This document shows, piece by piece, positions 29,184 through 38,443 of a stretch of 64,000 nucleotides of DNA (its first letter is position 1; each line of letters opens with the position of its first letter). Below the pieces are notes generated by a model. The model saw only the letters and a list, made by a program, of their open reading frames with translations. It searched no databases and was not told the origin of the DNA. A program made the translations under genes and the position numbers. Origin of the DNA: Streptomyces sp. MH60. GTDB taxonomy: Bacteria > Actinomycetota > Actinomycetes > Streptomycetales > Streptomycetaceae. The DNA is taken from the NCBI RefSeq assembly GCF_002939385.1, contig NZ_MULI01000037.1:1-64000 (forward strand), written 5' to 3'.

Positions 29184-30377
29184 TCACAGTCCGGCGGCCG
29201 AGCGCAGGGCGTCCACCCGGTCCGTGCGTTCCCAGGTGAACCCGGGCAGCTCACGGCCGAAGTGGCCGTAGGCGGCGGTGCGCGCGTAGCGGGGCCGCAG
29301 CAGGTCGAGGTCCCGGACGAGAGCGGCGGGACGCAGGTCGAAGACCTCCCGCACGGCGTGCTCGATCCGGGCGACCGGAACCGCGGCGGTGCCGAAGGTC
29401 TCCAGGAACAGACCCACGGGGCGGGCCACCCCGATGGCGTAGGCGACCTGGGTCTCGCAGCGCCGGGCGAGGCCGGCCGCGACGACGTTCTTGGCGACCC
29501 AGCGCATCGCGTAGGCGGCGGAGCGGTCCACCTTGGAGGGGTCCTTCCCGGAGAAGGCCCCGCCGCCGTGCCGGGCCATGCCCCCGTAGGTGTCGATGAT
29601 GATCTTGCGGCCGGTCAGACCCGCGTCCCCCATGGGCCCGCCGGTCTCGAACCGGCCGGTGGGATTGACGAGCAGGCGGTAGTCGTCGGCGGCCAGGTCG
29701 AGCCCCGACTCGCGTGCGTCGGCCAGCACCTGGTCGACGACGTGCTTGCGGATGTCGGGCCCGAGCAGGCCGTCCGCGCTCACGCCGGGCGCGTGCTGGC
29801 CGGAGACCACCACGGTGTCCAGGCGTACCGCGCGGGCGCCCAGGTACTCGACGGTGACCTGGGTCTTGCCGTCGGGACGGAGGTAGGGCAGCGTGCCGTC
29901 GCGCCGTACCTCGGTGAGGCGTTCGGCGAGCCGGTGCGCCAACTGGATGGGCACCGGCATCAGTTGCGGCGTCTCGTCGGTCGCGTAGCCGAACATCAGG
30001 CCCTGGTCGCCCGCGCCCTGCCCGTCGAGCGGGTCGCCGTCCTCGCCCGAGACGTCCACACCGAGGGCGATGTCCGGGGACTGGGTGCCGAGGGAGACGT
30101 TGACGCCGCAGGAGGCGCCGTCGAACCCCTTGGCCGACGAGTCGTACCCGATCTCCAGGATCTTGGCCCGCACGAGCCCCGGTATGTCGGCCCAGGCCGT
30201 GGTGGAGACCTCGCCGGCCACATGGACCTGGCCGGTCGTGATCAGCGTCTCCACCGCCACGCGGGCGGACGGGTCGTCGCGGAGCAGGGCGTCGAGGATC
30301 GTGTCGCTGATCTGGTCGGCGATCTTGTCGGGGTGGCCCTCGGTGACGGATTCGGACGTGAACAGGCGGCTGGGCAT
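29184..30377 (-). CDS. metK: S-adenosylmethionine synthetase (cassette copy)
   Basis: The 397-residue enzyme makes SAM from methionine and ATP. It has FTSESVTEGHPDKIADQISD at the N-terminus, the metal/ATP loop GAGDQGLMFGYA and the P-loop-like GGGAFSGKDPSKVDRSAAYA. All three domains appear complete. In streptomycetes the housekeeping metK sits elsewhere, so this is probably an additional copy serving the operon; this needs the genome to confirm. It lies 69 bp after the CPBP protease gene and immediately before adenosine kinase. Confidence 0.95.
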   Translation of the reverse strand: MPSRLFTSESVTEGHPDKIADQISDTILDALLRDDPSARVAVETLITTGQVHVAGEVSTTAWADIPGLVRAKILEIGYDSSAKGFDGASCGVNVSLGTQSPDIALGVDVSGEDGDPLDGQGAGDQGLMFGYATDETPQLMPVPIQLAHRLAERLTEVRRDGTLPYLRPDGKTQVTVEYLGARAVRLDTVVVSGQHAPGVSADGLLGPDIRKHVVDQVLADARESGLDLAADDYRLLVNPTGRFETGGPMGDAGLTGRKIIIDTYGGMARHGGGAFSGKDPSKVDRSAAYAMRWVAKNVVAAGLARRCETQVAYAIGVARPVGLFLETFGTAAVPVARIEHAVREVFDLRPAALVRDLDLLRPRYARTAAYGHFGRELPGFTWERTDRVDALRSAAGL

Positions 30378-30446
30378 GACGGGTTCCTGTCTGTCGGGAT
30401 CGGGAGGACGAGAAGGCCGGACGAGAAGGCCGGAGGAGAAGGCCGG

Positions 30447-31160
30447 TCAGAGCCAGAGGTGTACGGCACCGAGCAGCAGCAGGTTGCACACGCCCTGCGC
30501 CACCGCGCAGGCCACCGCGGAGCCGGTGACCGCGCGGCACACGCCCAGGGCGAGACCCATGAGGAAGACGGACGGGAGCACGCCGCAGATCACCTGGGGG
30601 TTGAAGGGCCGCAGCCCGTAGTCGCCGAGGTGGACCAGGGCCCACCCGGCGGCCGTGAGCACCACCGCGGCGCGGGTGCCCCAGGGCCGTTCCACCGCGC
30701 GGAAGAGGACACCGCGGTAGCAGACCTCCTCCACCAGCGGCACCAGCACGCCCATGGCGAGGAGCATCGCCACGACGTCCGCCCAGGGCGCGCCGGGCAC
30801 CAGGCCCTCGAACAGCTTGGGCACCCACCGCGTCCAGTTGTCCTCGTCCGTGCCGAACGCGGCGCGGGTGGCGAGGAACGTCTGGGCGTAGACCACGGCC
30901 ACCATGGCGGTGCACCACAGCAGCGGCGCCCACCCGCTGAAGCCCCGTATCCCCGCGTCGGCCCACCGCGTGCGCGGCACCAGTCCCAGGGCGGCGGCGC
31001 TCAGGGCCACCGCCAGGACCATCACCGGCACGCTGAAGGCGCCGCCGATCCGCACCGCGGCGAGCAGCGCGAAGAGGGCACCGGCCGAGGCCACCGGGGC
31101 CGCGGACACCCGGCCGCGCAGCCCCGGGCCCCGGTGGGCGGGCGCGGGCAGGCCGCTCAC
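30447..31160 (-). CDS. CPBP family intramembrane metalloprotease (CAAX protease-like)
   Basis: The 237-residue membrane protein has about six to eight hydrophobic segments. The abortive-infection/CAAX protease signatures are intact: LVPLVEEVCYRGVLFRAV (EExxxR) and ALVHLGDYGL with the later metal-binding His. GTG 31160 overlaps the MMPL stop by 4 bp, so the large upstream frame is a shadow. Such proteins cleave prenylated or peptide substrates in the membrane or protect the producer. A role in maturation of, or immunity to, the product of this operon is inference. Confidence 0.85.
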   Translation of the reverse strand: MSGLPAPAHRGPGLRGRVSAAPVASAGALFALLAAVRIGGAFSVPVMVLAVALSAAALGLVPRTRWADAGIRGFSGWAPLLWCTAMVAVVYAQTFLATRAAFGTDEDNWTRWVPKLFEGLVPGAPWADVVAMLLAMGVLVPLVEEVCYRGVLFRAVERPWGTRAAVVLTAAGWALVHLGDYGLRPFNPQVICGVLPSVFLMGLALGVCRAVTGSAVACAVAQGVCNLLLLGAVHLWL

Positions 31161-33724
31161 CGCGCGTCCGCCGTACGGCGCTTGCCGCCCCGGCGGCGCA
31201 GGCTGGGCAGCCACCAGTTGTAGCGGCCCAGGAGCAGCAGCGTGGCCGGCACGAACAGCATCCGGATCACCGTCGCGTCGAGCAGGACGGCGAGCCCGAG
31301 GCCCGCGCCGTACTCCTGGAGCATCAGCGTGGACGACAGCGCCATCGTGCCGAGGCTGCCGGCCATGACCAGGCCGGCCGCGTTGATGACCCGGCCGGTG
31401 TCCACGACCGCGTTCACGGTGGCCTCCTCCTGGGAGGCGCCCGCGCGGGCGAGGTCGCGGACCCGGGTGACCAGGAAGATCTCGTAGTCCATGCCCAGGC
31501 CCATCATCAGGACCGTGAGGAAGATCGGCAGGTCGTCGATGACCACCTCGCCGCGCCAGTGGTGGAAGATCAGGACGGTGAGCCCGATCGCCCAGACGTT
31601 GCTCAGCATGATCGTGGCGATCAGCCGGACGGGGACGAACAGCGACCGCAGCGTGATCACGAGCATCACGAAGACCCCGAGGCTGACCAGGGCCACCATC
31701 TGCCAGAAGCTGGACCGCAGCGCGGCCCCGTACTGGAGGTCCACCTCCGTCGCCCCGCCGACCACCAGGTCCCCGACGCCCGCGTCCGTCTCCCGGACCG
31801 TGTCGCGCAGCCGGTCCAGGGTGTCGGCCGCGGCGGCCGAGTAGGGGTCGTCGGCCAGGACCACGACGAACCGCAGGGTGCCGTCGCGAGCCACGTGGTC
31901 GGTGAGGAAGGCCTGCCCGGCGGCGGCCTGTCCGCCGGTCCAGGGCGTCCCGAAGGGCTGCGTCGCCGAGTCCACGGAGGCCACCCCGTCGGTGGCGGCG
32001 AGCCGCTCGGTGAACCGCGCGACCGCGGCCCGCCCCTCGTCGGTCAGCGCACCGTCCCGCACGACGCCGGGCGCGGCGGGACCGAGCACCGTGGTGGGCA
32101 GCGCGGCGCTGTCGCCCCACTCACCGGCCAGCGTCTCGAAGCCCTGCCGGGCGTCGGTGACCGGGCTCAATGCGACCGGGTCGGAGGTGGAGCGGTTGCC
32201 CGCCACGAGCAGGGCGAGCGGAGCCGTCACCACGAGGAACACGACGACGATCGCCACCTTCCGGCGGCGTGCGAAGTGCGCCATGCGCAGCAGGTGCCGG
32301 CCCATCGCGCCCTCGTGCTCCAGATCGGTCAGCGCGCCGCGCCCCAGCGCGAAGAACCGGTCGCCGAGCAGCACCAGCAGACAGGGGGTGAGGGTCAGCG
32401 CGGCGGCGAGCACGATGGGGATGCCGAGGAGCCCGCCGTAGCCGAGCGGCGGGATCCAGTCCACCGGGGACAGCAGCGTGGCGCCGAACGCGAGGGCCAC
32501 CGCGACCGCGGCCAGCAGCATGCTCTCACCGGCGTGCACCGTGGCGTGCACCGCGGCCTCGCGCGGAGGACGCCCCGCGAGCCGTTCCTGCCGGTAGCGG
32601 GACGACAGCAGCATGCTGTAGTCGACACCGGCGCCCAGCATCACGAACTGCATGATGGTCACCGTGAACTGGGTGAGCGTCACCTGCTGGCCCAGTCCGT
32701 ACAGCGCGGCCTGACTGACGCTCATGGACAGACCCACGACCGCCAGCGTGAGGATCGCCGGCACCAGGGCCCGGAAGAAGACCAGCAGGACCACGAAGAT
32801 GATGACGTACGCCACCGACTCCATGAGGGCGTTGTCCGCCTCGGCCTTGGCGTACGTGTCGTGGATGAGCGCCAGTTCCCCGGTCACGTGCACCGTGACG
32901 CCGTCGCGGTCGCCGGCCAGTTCGCGCACCGACGTCCGCAGCCCCTCCACGTCCGGGTCGCCGTGGCCGTCGGCCGCGTAGGCGACCGACACCAGCGCCG
33001 TGCCGCCGTCCTGGGAGAGCAGCCGGGCCGCCGCGCCCCCGGGCACGGCCACGGGGAAGTCGCGCCAGTCGGTGGCGACGGTGAAGTCGCCCGCCAGCCG
33101 CGTGAGTTCCTGGCGGGAAGCGGCCTCGACCGCCGTACGCGCGGTGGACGCGAGGGCGGCCGGGACGCGCCCGGCGGCCACCTCGGCGTCCACGTACGCG
33201 CGGCGCTCCGCGGCGGTGTCGCCCCGCTCCCGTGCCTGCTCGCGCACTCCGCCCAGCAGCGCGGCGGTCGCGTCCCGGTACAGCGTGAACGCGGAGGCCG
33301 TGCTCCGGACCTCGCCGCTGCGCAGGGGGCCGGCCAGCCGCGCGTCCAGACCGGCCAGCAGTCCGCGCAGTTCGGGGCCGTGGGCCTCGGTGGCCTCGGC
33401 CACCACCGTGACCTCGCGCTCCGAGCGCTGCGGGAAGGCCCGCTTGGTGAGTTCGTCGGCGCGGGCACTGGTGGTGCCGGGCACCACCTTGGAGGCGCCC
33501 TGGTCGTCGAGGACCGAGTGCAGCTGTCCCGCCACCGGGGTGCACAGGGCGATGAGCACGGCCCACACCGCGATCACCGTCTTCGGGCGGCGGGCGAGGC
33601 CCTCGGCGAGCCGGAACAGGGCGCGCTGCACCGGGGACCGTGCCGGTGGCCCGGTGGAGGGGGCGGGCGGGGACGGCACGCGCACCGTCCCGGTCGCGCC
33701 CGAGGTGGTCGGCGTGTCCGTCAT
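31157..33724 (-). CDS. MMPL/RND family exporter
   Basis: The 855-residue transporter starts at ATG 33724, overlapping the methyltransferase stop by 4 bp. It has a first membrane helix (VIAVWAVLIALCTPVAG), a large outer domain (about 70-200), a block of helices with MLGAGVDYSMLLSSRYRQE, a second outer domain and a final block with MMGLGMDYEIFLVTRVRD. The two GxDY motifs are the MMPL hallmark of proton-driven lipid and small-molecule export. Its position next to an alpha-oxoamine synthase and a methyltransferase suggests that it exports the lipid-like product. Confidence 0.92.
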   Translation of the reverse strand: MTDTPTTSGATGTVRVPSPPAPSTGPPARSPVQRALFRLAEGLARRPKTVIAVWAVLIALCTPVAGQLHSVLDDQGASKVVPGTTSARADELTKRAFPQRSEREVTVVAEATEAHGPELRGLLAGLDARLAGPLRSGEVRSTASAFTLYRDATAALLGGVREQARERGDTAAERRAYVDAEVAAGRVPAALASTARTAVEAASRQELTRLAGDFTVATDWRDFPVAVPGGAAARLLSQDGGTALVSVAYAADGHGDPDVEGLRTSVRELAGDRDGVTVHVTGELALIHDTYAKAEADNALMESVAYVIIFVVLLVFFRALVPAILTLAVVGLSMSVSQAALYGLGQQVTLTQFTVTIMQFVMLGAGVDYSMLLSSRYRQERLAGRPPREAAVHATVHAGESMLLAAVAVALAFGATLLSPVDWIPPLGYGGLLGIPIVLAAALTLTPCLLVLLGDRFFALGRGALTDLEHEGAMGRHLLRMAHFARRRKVAIVVVFLVVTAPLALLVAGNRSTSDPVALSPVTDARQGFETLAGEWGDSAALPTTVLGPAAPGVVRDGALTDEGRAAVARFTERLAATDGVASVDSATQPFGTPWTGGQAAAGQAFLTDHVARDGTLRFVVVLADDPYSAAAADTLDRLRDTVRETDAGVGDLVVGGATEVDLQYGAALRSSFWQMVALVSLGVFVMLVITLRSLFVPVRLIATIMLSNVWAIGLTVLIFHHWRGEVVIDDLPIFLTVLMMGLGMDYEIFLVTRVRDLARAGASQEEATVNAVVDTGRVINAAGLVMAGSLGTMALSSTLMLQEYGAGLGLAVLLDATVIRMLFVPATLLLLGRYNWWLPSLRRRGGKRRTADAR

Positions 33725-34650
33725 ACCGGCACGACCCCGTCCGGGCGGTCGGCGCGCCCCGCGCGGGCGTCGGCGGGCTTGGCGCCGGTGACCACGACGA
33801 AGGTGTGCTCGATGTCCAGGGTGCCCTGCCGCTCCAGCAGTTCGGCCAGTCCGTTCTCGATGCGGCTGAGCACCAGCTGCTCCCGGTCGCTGTCGACGGC
33901 GGTCTTGAAACCGGCCGCGGCGCCGGAACGCTGGACCCACTCCATGACGGCGGCCGGGGTGTGCGCCGGGATCGTCTGGGCGCCGTCCCGCTGGGTGCGC
34001 ACGGTCAGCCCGGCCTTGGCGAACCAGCGTGCCACCGTCGCCGCGTCCTTCGGCAGCGAGACCCTGATCAGGCCGGTGAGCAGGGACGGATCGTCGGCGA
34101 AGACGCGCTCGAGGGCACCGGTGAGCGCGTGGTGCGCGTCGGCCCGGGTCTCGATGACGACGACGTGTCCGCCCGGCCGGAGGATCCGGTTGATCTCGGC
34201 GAGCAGACGCGGCGGCTTCGTGTAGCAGATCGCCCACCCCACCACGACGACATCGGCACGGCCCGAGGGGATGCCCCGCACGAACCCGTCCATGTCCCTC
34301 TCGGAGAGTTCCACCCGCAGGTCGGGCGCGTCCTGGGCGAGCGGAAGCACCTTCCGCTTCGCGACGCCGAGCATGCCGGGTGACTTGTCGACGGCGAGTA
34401 CGGTGCCGCGGCCGCGCAGCCGACGGGTGATCTCGGCGGTCAGGTGGCCGGTCCCGCAGGCGAGTTCGACGACCGTGTCGCCCGGGGAGATCGGCACGTC
34501 GTCGAGGGCGGCGACGGAGTGCCCGCCCATCACCGGGCTGAAGAACGTGTCGTAGTCGTCGCTGGCGGCGTCGTAGTCGGCCGTGGGATCGGCGTGCGCC
34601 TTGGTGGCGGCGAGGCGCAGCGCGCGGACGGCGAGGCCTATGCGTGACAT
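33721..34650 (-). CDS. SAM-dependent methyltransferase (class I)
   Basis: The 309-residue protein starts at ATG 34650 with AAGGAG upstream. DTVVELACGTGHLTAEITRR is motif I, VLAVDKSPGML the acidic strand, and ADVVVVGWAICYTKPPRLLA motif II, as in UbiE/Methyltransf_11-type enzymes. The C-terminal third is unusual for that group and may bind the acceptor. It overlaps the MMPL gene by 4 bp. Being encoded with an alpha-oxoamine synthase and a dedicated SAM synthetase, it probably N- or O-methylates an amino-ketone or its derivative; this is inference. Confidence 0.88.
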   Translation of the reverse strand: MSRIGLAVRALRLAATKAHADPTADYDAASDDYDTFFSPVMGGHSVAALDDVPISPGDTVVELACGTGHLTAEITRRLRGRGTVLAVDKSPGMLGVAKRKVLPLAQDAPDLRVELSERDMDGFVRGIPSGRADVVVVGWAICYTKPPRLLAEINRILRPGGHVVVIETRADAHHALTGALERVFADDPSLLTGLIRVSLPKDAATVARWFAKAGLTVRTQRDGAQTIPAHTPAAVMEWVQRSGAAAGFKTAVDSDREQLVLSRIENGLAELLERQGTLDIEHTFVVVTGAKPADARAGRADRPDGVVPV

Positions 34651-34747
34651 GCGGACTCCTTCGGAGACAGAGCGTGGGCAGGAAGGCGAGGGGAGGTGAG
34701 GGAACGAGAACATGGGGACGGCCGGCGCGGCGGAGAGGTCAGCGGGA

Positions 34748-35391
<644 letters not shown>

Positions 35392-35395
<4 letters not shown>

Positions 35396-36636
35396 GCCAC
35401 GCGGGTCGACGCGGTCGGCCGGAGCGCCCGCTGGTGCGGTGCGACCTCGGCGGCGAAGGCGTCGACGACCCGGTCGAGCTGCGTGACGGTGTGGGCCGCG
35501 GTGTAACTGGTGCGCAGCCGCGGCGAGGCGGCGGGCGGCAGGACCGGGTTGACGTACACGCCACGCTGTACCAGGCGCTGCCAGATCCGGACGGTGTCGG
35601 TCGCCCCGGCGGTCGGCAGGGGGATGATCGGGGTGCTGCTCTCCCCGGCCAGCACTCCGGCGCCGCTCAGGCCGCGCCGCACGTGGTCGGCGTTGGCGAG
35701 CGCGGTCGCCGACAGCTCCGGTTCGGCCCGCAGGATCCGCAGCGCGGCCAGGGCGGCCGCGGTGTTGGACGGCGTCATGGAGGCGCTGAACATCAGGCTG
35801 CGCGCGTGGTGCTTGAGGTAGTGGATGGCCTCGTGACTGCCGAGCACGGCGCCGCCCAGCGACGCGAGCGACTTGCTGAACGTGACGGTGATCAGGTCGA
35901 CCCGGTCGGTCAGCCCGAAGTGCGCGGCGGTGCCCCGGCCGCCCGCCAGCACGCCGAGGCCGTGCGCGTCGTCCACGAGCAGACGCGCTCCGTACTCGGC
36001 GCAGACGTGGGTGACGGCGGGGAGGTCGCAGATGTCGCCCTCCATCGAGTAGACGCCGTCCACCACGACGAGGCGCCCGGCGTCGTCGGGCAGGCGCTCC
36101 AGCACGCGTCGCAGCCCGGTGGCGTCGTTGTGCGGGAACTTGCGCATCCGGGCGCCGCTCAGCCGGCAGCCGTCGACCAGGGAGGCGTGGGCGTCGTGGT
36201 CGATGAGCACGTAGTCGCGCGGGGTGAGCAGGGCGGCGAGGACGCCGAGGTTGGTCTGGTAGCCGGTCGACATGACCAGCGCCGCGGGCTTGCCGAGGAA
36301 CGCGGCCAGCTCCGTCTCCAGCTCCTCGTGCAGTTCGGTGTTCCCGTTGAGGAACCGCGATCCGGTGCTGGAGCTGCCGTACCGCTCGGCGGCGGTGCGG
36401 GCGGCGGCCAGGACGCGGGGGTCGCCGGTCAGCCCCAGGTAGTTGTTGGAGCCGCACATGACCAGGTCACGGCTGCCGGTGCGCACCGTGCTGCCCTCAC
36501 CGCTTTCGAGGGCCTGGAAATAGGGATAGAGCCCGGCCGCGATCAGGTCGTCGGCCGCTGTGAAAGCGGCGAACCGGGAGTATATGTCGGGCGGGGATTT
36601 CACGGTTCCGGTTTTGGTGCCGAGTTCAGCTGTCAC
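35392..36636 (-). CDS. PLP-dependent alpha-oxoamine synthase (serine palmitoyltransferase / CqsA type)
   Basis: The 414-residue enzyme matches the AONS/KBL/SPT family in length and motifs. It has GSNNYLGLTGDPRV, TGSRFLNGNTELHEELE, VLIDHDAHASLVDGCRLSGA, FPHNDATGL, VVDGVYSMEGD, LLVDDAHGLGVLA and the PLP-lysine motif VTFSKSLASLGGAV. The stretch LYPYFQALESGEG and the short GSRFLNG resemble bacterial serine palmitoyltransferase more than biotin-pathway BioF. The family condenses an amino acid, or SAM in CqsA, with an acyl-CoA to give an alpha-amino ketone. GTG 36634-36636 with an AAAGGGAAA stretch upstream is chosen over the 56-residue-longer frame, whose extra part looks non-coding. It is the first gene of the leftward cassette. 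Confidence 0.9.
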
Positions 36637-37076
36637 GTACTTTCCCTTTGTTGAATTCAAGTCACTAAAGGGCGTGCAGGAATGCCGAAGGGCGCGGATG
36701 AGCGCATGCGGCCAGGGCAGGATGCCGTCTCGCCCGGAGTGGGTCATCGTTGACCGAGGGCGACAGAAGGTGTGGCGGAGAAGGGCGGGCAGCGCCGTGG
36801 ACAACGGGGCCCGCGAGGTTTGCTAAGCGCTCGATTCGATCATGTAATCCCCCGAATGATCGTATGCGCCGGCCGGTCTGGGCAGGCGACGGCGAACATA
36901 ACCGTTCTCCGTCAAGCGTGTCAACGAAATCCTTTTGAGTCGGCGGATATTGCACGGAATTCATGATTCCGACCTTCTCGATGCCGCAGGTCAGGGCTTG
37001 TTGCATGTGGTACGGTTCATTCGACCGTCCAGACGGTCGGGAATGCTGGTAAGCCCTATCGGAAACGGATGAGTAC
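36637..37076. other. Divergent control region between the oxoamine-synthase operon and the TetR gene
   Basis: This 440-bp gap is clearly more A+T-rich in its right half than its surroundings. It holds two inverted repeats besides the TetR operator: CGATCAT (36837-36843) with ATGATCG (36856-36862), and CGGAAT (36955-36960) with ATTCCG (36966-36971) around TCATG. They are candidate regulator sites for the leftward operon. No convincing gene was seen inside. Confidence 0.6.
37022..37039. promoter_or_regulatory. Perfect 18-bp TetR-type operator
   Basis: CGACCGTC, two bases (CA), then GACGGTCG form a perfect inverted repeat 38 bp upstream of the TetR start. This is the size and position expected for autoregulation of the TetR-SMR operon. 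Confidence 0.8.
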
Positions 37077-37619
37077 GTGCGCGACCGAATCCTCGACGCC
37101 GTGGAACGACTGCTGGTCAGGGGCGGGGTGGACGCGGTCCGGCTGGACGCCGCGGCCGCGGAGGCCCGGGTGAGCAAGGGCGGCCTGCTCCACCACTTCC
37201 CCTCGAAGCGCGCGCTCGTCGAGGGCGTGGTCACCCGGCTGGTCGACCGGTTCGAGGCCGTGCTCCCGGGGTCGGACGCGCCGCCCGGGGCCTTCGCGAA
37301 GGCGTGGCTCGACGCCTCCATCCCACCGGAGGTCTCCGAGGACGGTGAACCGGCCGCCTCCGCCGTGCCGGTGGCCCTGCTCGCCGCGGCGGGCGGACCC
37401 GAGGTCCTCGACATCCTCCGCGAGCGCTACGACGCCTGGCAGCGCCGGCTCGACGAGGACGGGCTGGCACCCGGCGTGGCGACGCTGGTCCGCATGGCCG
37501 TGGACGGCTGGTGGACCGCGCGGCTGCTCGGCCTGGCCCCGCCGCGCGGCGAAGAGCACCGCCGGCTGCGGGCGTTGGTGGACGAACTGACGACACGACA
37601 GGATCAGGGGGACGGTTGA
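37077..37619 (+). CDS. TetR family transcriptional regulator
   Basis: The 180-residue protein has the N-terminal TetR DNA-binding domain: RDRILDAVERLLVRGGVDAV, then EARVSKGGLLHHFPSKRALV as the helix-turn-helix. A ligand-binding helical domain follows from about 60. GTG 37077 is used. Its stop and the SMR start share one base (TGATG). A perfect inverted repeat in its own promoter region is the likely operator. By family precedent it represses its operon until a cationic drug or metabolite binds. Confidence 0.9.
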   Translation: MRDRILDAVERLLVRGGVDAVRLDAAAAEARVSKGGLLHHFPSKRALVEGVVTRLVDRFEAVLPGSDAPPGAFAKAWLDASIPPEVSEDGEPAASAVPVALLAAAGGPEVLDILRERYDAWQRRLDEDGLAPGVATLVRMAVDGWWTARLLGLAPPRGEEHRRLRALVDELTTRQDQGDG

Positions 37620-37948
37620 TGGGATTCCTGCTGGTGGCCGGGGCGATCGTCTCCGAGGTGGCCGCGACCCTCGCGCTGCGCGCCTCGCACGGACTGACCC
37701 GCCTCGCCCCGAGCCTCCTCGTGGTCGCCGGCTACGCGGCCGCCTTCGTCCTGCTGGCCCAGGCGCTCAAATCGCTGAACGTGGGGCCGGTGTACGCCGT
37801 GTGGTCCGGCGTGGGGACCGTCGGGGCCTTCGTCGGCGGCGTCGTCCTGTTCGGCGAGCAGCTGCGCACGGCGACCCTGGTCGGCATGGCGTTGATCGTC
37901 GGCGGAGTCGCCGTGATGTACCTGGGCGGGGGCGTCGAGCACGGATGA
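37619..37948 (+). CDS. SMR family multidrug efflux protein (YvaE-like)
   Basis: The 109-residue protein has four membrane helices and the small-multidrug-resistance signature. The membrane-embedded Glu lies in AIVSEVAATLALRASHGLTR, LNVGPVYAVWSGVGTVGAF gives helix 3, and GMALIVGGVAVMYLGGG gives helix 4. It acts as a dimer exchanging protons for cationic compounds. It is coupled to the TetR gene upstream and overlaps the next gene by 4 bp. The yvaE-yvaD pair of Bacillus subtilis has the same two partners. Confidence 0.92.
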   Translation: MGFLLVAGAIVSEVAATLALRASHGLTRLAPSLLVVAGYAAAFVLLAQALKSLNVGPVYAVWSGVGTVGAFVGGVVLFGEQLRTATLVGMALIVGGVAVMYLGGGVEHG

Positions 37949-38439
37949 GCGCCGGGACCGACACCGATTCCGCCACCCACACCCCCTGCCTGTCCGGCAT
38001 CAAGGCGGCGATGCTGGTGACCGACCTGGGCTTCCTGCTGTATTGGTCGGTGGCCCTGCTCGCGCTCATCCCGGCGGAATGCGCCTACAAGGACTACGAC
38101 GACCCGGTGATGAGCGACTGGAACTACTCCTTCCTGCCCCTCGACATCGCCGCCAGCGTCACCGGCCTGCTCTCCCTGGCGCTCTCCCGGGGCGCACTCG
38201 GGGACCGCGCCCGCCGGCACCGCCCGCTCTGGCTGCCCCTGATGCTCGTCTCGCTCACCCTCACCAGCACGGCCGGACTGCAGGCCGTCGCCTTCTGGGC
38301 GCTGCGCGGCGACTGGTCCCCGACGTGGTGGATCCCGAACCTGGCCCTGCTGCTCTTCCCGGTCTACGCCCTCACCGTCCTGCTGCGCCACGGCGGCAGC
38401 ACGGCGCACCGGCCGGCCCGGCGGCCGCCGGGCCGCTGA
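37945..38439 (+). CDS. YvaD-like (DUF5360-type) membrane protein
   Basis: The 164-residue protein has four hydrophobic segments. DLGFLLYWSVALLALIPAEC and NYSFLPLDIAASVTGLLSLA resemble the YvaD/DUF5360 family that accompanies SMR genes. ATG 37945 overlaps the SMR stop by 4 bp. Its function is unknown; by context it could assist or regulate the SMR transporter. The gene ends 4 bp before the stop of the convergent hydrolase gene, with no terminator between them. Confidence 0.75.
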   Translation: MSAGTDTDSATHTPCLSGIKAAMLVTDLGFLLYWSVALLALIPAECAYKDYDDPVMSDWNYSFLPLDIAASVTGLLSLALSRGALGDRARRHRPLWLPLMLVSLTLTSTAGLQAVAFWALRGDWSPTWWIPNLALLLFPVYALTVLLRHGGSTAHRPARRPPGR

Positions 38440-38443
38440 CGCG

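Noticed and set aside
30447..32120. 557-codon leftward frame covering the CPBP gene and part of the MMPL gene
   Set aside because: Its upstream half is an Arg/Gly-rich shadow of the MMPL coding frame. The real gene starts at GTG 31160, overlapping the MMPL stop.
36665..37414. Leftward 249-codon frame across the TetR promoter
   Set aside because: It runs antisense through the TetR gene and the A+T-richer control region, lacks motifs and would remove the promoter space of both operons.
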